Position numbers and translations under genes: made by a program. The notes below the pieces were generated by a model. The model was not told the origin of the DNA. It did not search any database and saw nothing but the letters and a program-made list of their open reading frames with translations. Positions 59,191 through 64,000 of a stretch of 64,000 bases of DNA are shown here, piece by piece. Each line of letters begins with the position of its first letter. Position 1 is the first letter of the stretch. The DNA is from Flavobacterium sp. CG_23.5 (GTDB lineage: Bacteria; Bacteroidota; Bacteroidia; Flavobacteriales; Flavobacteriaceae), in NCBI RefSeq assembly GCF_017875765.1, contig NZ_JAGGNA010000001.1:3313001-3377000 (forward strand), given 5' to 3'.

Positions 59191-61577
59191 TTTTTCAAGG
59201 ATTTTTTAAAAGTTAAGTAATTGTTATTTTCAGAGTGAATTTTTAAAAGGCTATCAATGGTTTTATTTGCATCTTTGATATTATTTACTCGCTTGTATGC
59301 TTGTGCCAATTTGTATCCTAATTCGGGATCATTTATTTGATTGGCTAATGCTTTTTTACCAATTTCGACTGCTTTTTTATTTTGGCTTGACCACCAATAT
59401 ACATCCATTATGGCTAAGTAAGAGTCACCATAAAAAGGGGTTCGGTTTATCACTTCCAATAATTCTATTTCTGCATTTTTATAATCACCATCCCAAGCTA
59501 ATGTTCTTCCTTTCAGAGTTCGTACGTCCCCGTAATTCGGCAAGTCATTTAAAACATAATTGCATAATAATCGTGCTTTCTCTCGTTCTTTTTTAAAGGC
59601 TAAATCTCTGGCTAGAAAGAAAATTTGATCGCGATCCAATCCTTTTGTTAATTTTTTTATTGTCGAAAGTTGCTCAGGTGTAAATGCATAAGCAGGTTTT
59701 ATAAAGTTGGAGGCAACTTTAGTAATTTTATTTTTCGTGGTTAAGTAAGAATTTAATTTTTTGAAATCGTTAAAAGAACTGGTTATCGTTTCCCTCATAT
59801 CATCGTTTGTCTCACTAATATTAAAATTTTCATCGATTTTGAATAGATTTCCATCAGAATAATAAAAGTCTTTGTAGATATAATCATTGATGCTTCCTTT
59901 GTATCTCATTAAAGGAATGGTATGAATATTTCTAAATTCTCTAACGGTGTCCAAGCCTTGACCAATCCAAGTCGTTTTTTCTATTTTATTGAGTTTATAA
60001 TTATTCGTTAAAAAAGAAACTAAACTTGGCGTAACATCAGTGTGTGAAGAAATGGATTTGAATTTTGCCGTTTTCTTCAACATAGGACTAAAAATATATA
60101 GTGGTACATGAAAACGGGATATGTTGTCTTTTTGGGGGATTGGGATTAACCGATGATCTCCCGTAATTATAAAAATAGTATTGGCATAATCCGTTCTTTT
60201 AGAATACGCTTCCATAAAACTTTTTAGAGAATTATCAGTGTATAAAAGACAGGAAAAAATGTCTTTGTATTCACTCATTCTATTTTGGTCTAAATATGAT
60301 TTTGTTTTTAAAATCCGTTCCACTTTTTCTAAATAAACCTTTTTAGAAGGAAAATCAAAAGGTTCGTGATTGGTAAGAGTCATTATGATATCCAATCGCG
60401 GTTCTTTTTTAGTTTTTAATTCCGCCAGTGTTTTTCGGTATATTTCAGCATCCGGAAAACCCCAAGAGAATCCACCAGAATTTTCCTTTGTTTTTACATA
60501 ACCAGGTCCAAATTTATTGATATCGATGATTTTATCGATGCCATTATATTCTAGAAAATTACTTTTTCTGTCAAATGTAGATTCATCACCAGAATAATAA
60601 GTGGTCGTATATCCATTGGATTTCAAAATGCTAATTAGTGAATTGTGTTTAGGTAGGGGATTCAATTCCATAAATCCATTTTCTCCAAACGGTAATGAAC
60701 CCATTAATGAAGGTAATGCGCCAAATGTTCTTCCTGCATTACTGACGAAGTTTTCCCAATATAGCGATTTTGAAGTCAATGAATCCAGATAAGGAGTAAA
60801 GCCTTTATATTCCCCATCGTCAGTAAAATCACTTCCAAGTCCCTCCATGATAATAAAAACTACATTTGGCTTTTCTTTTTGAATGTTAAAAAAAGGACCA
60901 AGTACATCTTTAGTATCCTGAGATGGTTTTTCTAACGGAAATTCTTTCTTAAAAGTGAGATTACCTTCAGAAGCGGAAGCCTTATCGTTTTGAGTTCTTA
61001 TGATGTCGCTCAATAAGAAATTTAATTTATTCTGTGATGCAGGTTTGTGACTGCTGGCAATCAAAAAATTTAAACTTCCAAAAATCAATAAGCATAAAAG
61101 TATAATTTTGGTATTGATTTTATGTCCAAATAAATGGAACAACCGTATCAATCCCAGAAAAAGAATAGGAAGTACGATAAAAGGTAAAAAAGTCAGGAAT
61201 GACAGTGATAAAGATGCCGTAACAGTAGTGTACATATCGCTCAAAGAATAGCCTAAAAGATCAGCACCAAGGTTGATATGCGTGGTGAGACTATAACCTA
61301 TTAATGCCAGTTGAATGATCAAAATAATACAGAAAAGTATTTTAATAACGATTATTCCTAAAGGATTTTTAATATATTTTAATAATAAATACAGCGGAAA
61401 AAATAATAATCCGATTAATAATCCCGTAAAAAAATCATTCAGTAATTTGTAGACAAATGCTTGTAAATTAAAATTTTTGAATATTTCAATTAAGCTTAAC
61501 AAGCAAAAAATAATTATTAAGGAAACCGTTGAATAAATATATTCTAAACTATTTTGGTAAAAGTATTTATCTTTCAT
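59187..61577 (-). CDS. LTA-synthase-like transferase with C-terminal TPR domain
   Basis: The product has 796 residues. Five membrane helices (about 15-190) are followed by an alkaline-phosphatase-superfamily domain (about 230-560): NVVFIIMEGLGSDFTDDGE (metal Glu), NAGRTFGALPSL (candidate catalytic Thr), TLTNHEPFDFPS and FIITGDHRLIPIPQ (metal Asp and His). Such enzymes transfer phosphoglycerol or phosphoethanolamine outside the cytoplasmic membrane. The last 150 residues (about 650-796) are TPR-like (ARDLAFKKEREKARLLC, LAWDGDYKNAEIELLEVI), which is unusual for the family and similar to the TPR block of the next protein. It overlaps that gene by four bases. Confidence 0.87.
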   Translation of the reverse strand: MKDKYFYQNSLEYIYSTVSLIIIFCLLSLIEIFKNFNLQAFVYKLLNDFFTGLLIGLLFFPLYLLLKYIKNPLGIIVIKILFCIILIIQLALIGYSLTTHINLGADLLGYSLSDMYTTVTASLSLSFLTFLPFIVLPILFLGLIRLFHLFGHKINTKIILLCLLIFGSLNFLIASSHKPASQNKLNFLLSDIIRTQNDKASASEGNLTFKKEFPLEKPSQDTKDVLGPFFNIQKEKPNVVFIIMEGLGSDFTDDGEYKGFTPYLDSLTSKSLYWENFVSNAGRTFGALPSLMGSLPFGENGFMELNPLPKHNSLISILKSNGYTTTYYSGDESTFDRKSNFLEYNGIDKIIDINKFGPGYVKTKENSGGFSWGFPDAEIYRKTLAELKTKKEPRLDIIMTLTNHEPFDFPSKKVYLEKVERILKTKSYLDQNRMSEYKDIFSCLLYTDNSLKSFMEAYSKRTDYANTIFIITGDHRLIPIPQKDNISRFHVPLYIFSPMLKKTAKFKSISSHTDVTPSLVSFLTNNYKLNKIEKTTWIGQGLDTVREFRNIHTIPLMRYKGSINDYIYKDFYYSDGNLFKIDENFNISETNDDMRETITSSFNDFKKLNSYLTTKNKITKVASNFIKPAYAFTPEQLSTIKKLTKGLDRDQIFFLARDLAFKKEREKARLLCNYVLNDLPNYGDVRTLKGRTLAWDGDYKNAEIELLEVINRTPFYGDSYLAIMDVYWWSSQNKKAVEIGKKALANQINDPELGYKLAQAYKRVNNIKDANKTIDSLLKIHSENNNYLTFKKSLKK

Positions 61578-61594
61578 TTATGTGTTTTAAAATT

Positions 61595-63001
61595 TTAGGC
61601 TTTTGTCATTCCTTTTCTGGTCATAGCTCCCCATCTCTTTTTTTTGTTGAAATAATAATCTTTATTTCCAACGATAGCTGCATATAAGATGAACGGATGG
61701 ATAACAAAAGGTTCCAAAAAAGCGATTACTACCATCTTAAATCCAGTTCCTTTCTTTTTATATTGATGATAGGTAAGTTCTTCAGAAATAACAGCTGCGA
61801 TTGAAAATAATACAGTGAATAAATAAGCTAAAGCTATAAAGGCAATAGTGTAATCCCATCTCACTTCATTATTAAAAATAAGATATGCAAAATATATTAC
61901 ACCTAATACCTCTACTATTGGTGCCAATCTTTCGAATAAAAACCAATAAGGATAGCTCAGCGTACCCATAGAACTGTATTTTCGTTTAAATCCAATTTTT
62001 CTGTGCTTTCTAAGGGTTTCAATAGTGCCTCGTGTCCATCTGTTTCTTTGGGAAATAAATGTTTTGTAGTTGTCAGGTGCTTCTGTCCAACAAAGTGGGT
62101 CTGGAATATAAGCCACTTTATATTTGAGTTTCTTTTCTTCCATATACCTTCTCATCCGAACAATGATCTCCATATCCTCTCCTACAGTATTAATGTCATA
62201 TCCTCCAACATCAATAGCTATTCTTTTATCAAATAAGCCAAAAGCACCGGAAATAACCAGCAACCCATTTAACCTGCTCCAAGCCATTCTGCCCAATAAA
62301 AAAGCTCTCAAGTATTCTAGAATTTGCCCTTTTTCCAACATTTTTTCAGGAAGGTTGACATCAAGCAATTTACCTTCTTTAATAACACATGAATTGGCAA
62401 TTCTGATTACACCTCCCGCAGCTATAACCTTTGTATCAATAGCTTCCAAAAAAGGTTTTATTAATTTTAAAAGTGCATCTTCAATCAATAAACAATCAAC
62501 GTCTATACAAGCAACATATTTATTAGTGCTAATATTGAGTCCCATATTCAGTGCATCTGCTTTTCCTCCATTTTCTTTATCAACAACTATCAATTTTTCA
62601 AAGGCAGGATTTGTCGATTTATAAATTCCGTTTCTTAATGGTTGTGTTGGAATTTGTTCATTGATAAGAAAATCAACGGGAATCAGGTTATAAGCCGCTA
62701 TAAGTTTTTCAAGGCTGTCATCTTTACTTCCATCGTTTATAATAATTACATCATAATTTGCATAATGACATGAAAGCAATGATCTTACATTTTCAATAAT
62801 ATTTAGACTTTCATTATAGGCAGGTGCAATAATTGATATAGAAGGGGAGATATTTGAAGATAATATTTTGTTGTAATTAACGGACTTGTTTTTTTTCATG
62901 TATTCAATAGTCTCAAATACAGATATAATACCCAATATGATATACGAACCTATAATGGTAAAGCTATATAAAAAAAATAAAAAATGGATGAGGGAAGTCA
63001 T
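61595..63001 (-). CDS. Processive-type glycosyltransferase family 2, membrane-bound
   Basis: The product has 468 residues. One N-terminal membrane helix and about three near the C-terminus flank a GT-A domain. Catalytic and binding residues: IIINDGSKDD (Asp90), ACIDVDC (DxD at 167-169), TVGEDME (Glu275-Asp276, catalytic base) and QRNRW at 318-322, the Q-x-x-R-W motif of cellulose, chitin and PNAG synthases. It would polymerise a sugar from a UDP-donor and move it across the inner membrane. No PilZ domain is seen. It lies 19 bases after the HEAT-repeat gene and 17 bases before the LTA-synthase-like gene. Confidence 0.92.
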   Translation of the reverse strand: MTSLIHFLFFLYSFTIIGSYIILGIISVFETIEYMKKNKSVNYNKILSSNISPSISIIAPAYNESLNIIENVRSLLSCHYANYDVIIINDGSKDDSLEKLIAAYNLIPVDFLINEQIPTQPLRNGIYKSTNPAFEKLIVVDKENGGKADALNMGLNISTNKYVACIDVDCLLIEDALLKLIKPFLEAIDTKVIAAGGVIRIANSCVIKEGKLLDVNLPEKMLEKGQILEYLRAFLLGRMAWSRLNGLLVISGAFGLFDKRIAIDVGGYDINTVGEDMEIIVRMRRYMEEKKLKYKVAYIPDPLCWTEAPDNYKTFISQRNRWTRGTIETLRKHRKIGFKRKYSSMGTLSYPYWFLFERLAPIVEVLGVIYFAYLIFNNEVRWDYTIAFIALAYLFTVLFSIAAVISEELTYHQYKKKGTGFKMVVIAFLEPFVIHPFILYAAIVGNKDYYFNKKKRWGAMTRKGMTKA

Positions 63002-63020
63002 GTTTTGTGCTTGAAAAAAA

Positions 63021-64000
63021 TTAGTTTGATTCTATATGTTTTACGATTCTCACAAATTCAGGTTCTACTGTCAAATTCTTAAAAGAGTTGAATTCGTTAA
63101 TATTTAAGTTTTTTAAAATTTTAAGGGCAGAGAATTTGATTTCGAAATTTGTATTAAGGATATGTTCTAGAATAAAAGGTTTATCCGTTTTTTCATATAA
63201 ATTTTCCAACATCTCAAAAAAAACAATTTGTTCTTCTAAAGTGAGTTTTTCAAAATTATTTTTCAAAGTTATTTTTGCCTCAATAATATTTAAATAGCTT
63301 AAAAGATGAATAGCATGAATCCTGATCTTTATATTTTCATGATTCAAAAGTGCAATTAATTCGTTTTTAGCTCCATATTGGTTGTAGATTTTAGCGAGTT
63401 TTAATGCAAAAAACACTACGGATTCATTAGGAGAGTTTAGCCATAATTTTATATCTGAAACCTTTTGGTTATTATTTAAGTGTAGTACTTCCAATAATTG
63501 AATTTGGTCCCATTCGGATATTGGGGTTGTGATGTGATTTAAAAAATCAAGCCCTTCAAAATGAAATAAATTGACTAGGTACAACTGCATGGCACTACGT
63601 ACTTGTATTTTGGGATGATTAATATGTATTTTAATTTGATCTTGAACCTCTTTTACATGAAAAAGTGTCACTTCTCTGATTCCGTCAGCAATGATGTTCC
63701 ATTTTCTATTTCTTAGTTTAGCTAATGAATAATCTAAAAGGCCTGTGTGAATATAAAGCTTATGAATAGATTCAGCCATTTCTCCAGAGATTTCATAGCT
63801 TAACTTCAATAATGTTGAAATTAAAATATCTCTTTTACAAGGTTCCGAAATAGTTGATTTTAATTCATCAATGATTGATTGTTGTTCATCACTTATTTCA
63901 TCCCTTTCATCTCCTGCATATAAATAATTTATAACAGCAGTTTCATATTTTTTTTCTAATTCGCTTCTTAATCGGTCATTCTTCCTTAAAATGCTTCGTA
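63021..64000 (-). CDS. HEAT-repeat protein, N-terminus cut by window edge
   Basis: The frame is open to the window end, giving at least 326 residues. A TTG at 63809 can be read as a start, but the codons upstream continue without a stop (YETAVINYLYAGDERDEI and further), so the true start lies outside. The visible part is all helical, with HEAT-like repeats of about 35 residues (WNIIADGIREVTLFHVKE, HPKIQVRSAMQLYLVNLF, HENIKIRIHAIHLLSYLN). It is the first visible gene of the GT2 operon and a likely scaffold or regulator. No catalytic motif is seen. Confidence 0.85.
   Translation of the reverse strand, partial: RSILRKNDRLRSELEKKYETAVINYLYAGDERDEISDEQQSIIDELKSTISEPCKRDILISTLLKLSYEISGEMAESIHKLYIHTGLLDYSLAKLRNRKWNIIADGIREVTLFHVKEVQDQIKIHINHPKIQVRSAMQLYLVNLFHFEGLDFLNHITTPISEWDQIQLLEVLHLNNNQKVSDIKLWLNSPNESVVFFALKLAKIYNQYGAKNELIALLNHENIKIRIHAIHLLSYLNIIEAKITLKNNFEKLTLEEQIVFFEMLENLYEKTDKPFILEHILNTNFEIKFSALKILKNLNINEFNSFKNLTVEPEFVRIVKHIESN

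Noticed and set aside
62124..62624. Plus-strand frame of 166 codons opposite the GT2 gene
   Set aside because: It is antisense to a gene with all GT2 motifs; the product is Ser, Ile and Pro rich without domain features.
1..64000. tRNA or rRNA genes
   Set aside because: No TTCGANTCC-type T-arm with a matching acceptor stem and no conserved rRNA stretches noticed by eye. A tRNAscan-SE run would settle this.

Overview
The window is chromosomal DNA of an AT-rich member of the Bacteroidota, most likely a Flavobacterium or close relative. The evidence is the promoter grammar (many TAnnTTTG -7 boxes and no Shine-Dalgarno tracts), a SusC/SusD-type polysaccharide utilization locus (PUL), a BatA-type protein, DUF3810, DUF4834 and YfhO-type proteins, and lipoproteins with acidic residues just after the lipid-modified cysteine. 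There is no rRNA, tRNA, CRISPR, transposase or phage gene that I can recognise. The first gene (1-426) and the last gene (63021-64000) are cut by the window edges.

Layout: 1-10.3 kb carries an ECF sigma factor coupled to a membrane protein, NDH-2, a lone type III polyketide synthase, a DUF3810 membrane metallopeptidase-like protein, dipeptidase PepD, a 36-residue Lys-rich protein, a cupin, a carboxypeptidase-regulatory-like protein and a DEAD-box helicase with a DbpA-type RNA-binding domain and an RG-rich tail. RdgB follows at 10.5-11.1 kb. From 11.2 to 12.5 kb there is no protein gene. Instead there are four tandem copies, about 363 bp apart, of a small-RNA transcription unit, each with its own promoter and terminator. 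From 12.5 to 17.3 kb lie an FMN-binding glutamate-synthase-like protein, a 7TM hybrid histidine kinase and a NYN/LOTUS-type protein. From 17.6 to 21.7 kb lie an alpha-oxoamine synthase of the serine palmitoyltransferase type, a small lipoprotein, a GNAT-like acyltransferase and an outer-membrane protein, possibly a lipid-making neighbourhood. From 21.9 to 27.5 kb is a surface glycan set (YfhO, GT4, flippase). UvrA follows.

From 31.2 to 45.4 kb is a complete PUL for a beta-1,3-glucan, probably laminarin. It has a membrane-spanning propeller/Y_Y_Y/HTH regulator, SusC, SusD, a surface glycan-binding lipoprotein with a duplicated domain, a GH16 lipoprotein, a GH3 lipoprotein and a second GH16. 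The cell would bind and cut the glucan at the surface, import oligosaccharides through SusC/D and finish them with GH3 in the periplasm. A near-perfect 26-bp palindrome between regulator and susC is the best operator candidate, and an internal terminator separates the uptake part from the GH3-GH16 part.

From 45.6 to 57.8 kb are mostly core genes: a second ECF sigma factor, an endonuclease III without Fe-S cysteines, Bcp, a conserved 486-residue protein of unclear function, an MBL-fold hydrolase, a four-gene operon with a BatA-type protein and a dihydroorotase homologue lacking its metal-binding HxH, a secreted lactonase-type propeller and a second DEAD-box helicase. From 57.9 kb to the end is a tightly packed minus-strand operon: a HEAT-repeat protein, a processive GT2, an LTA-synthase-like transferase with a C-terminal TPR block, and a TPR plus YaiO-type outer-membrane barrel. 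The TPR blocks of the last two resemble each other. I read this as a candidate, little-described system for making, decorating and exporting a surface polymer.

The intergenic DNA also carries several unrelated families of short extragenic repeats.
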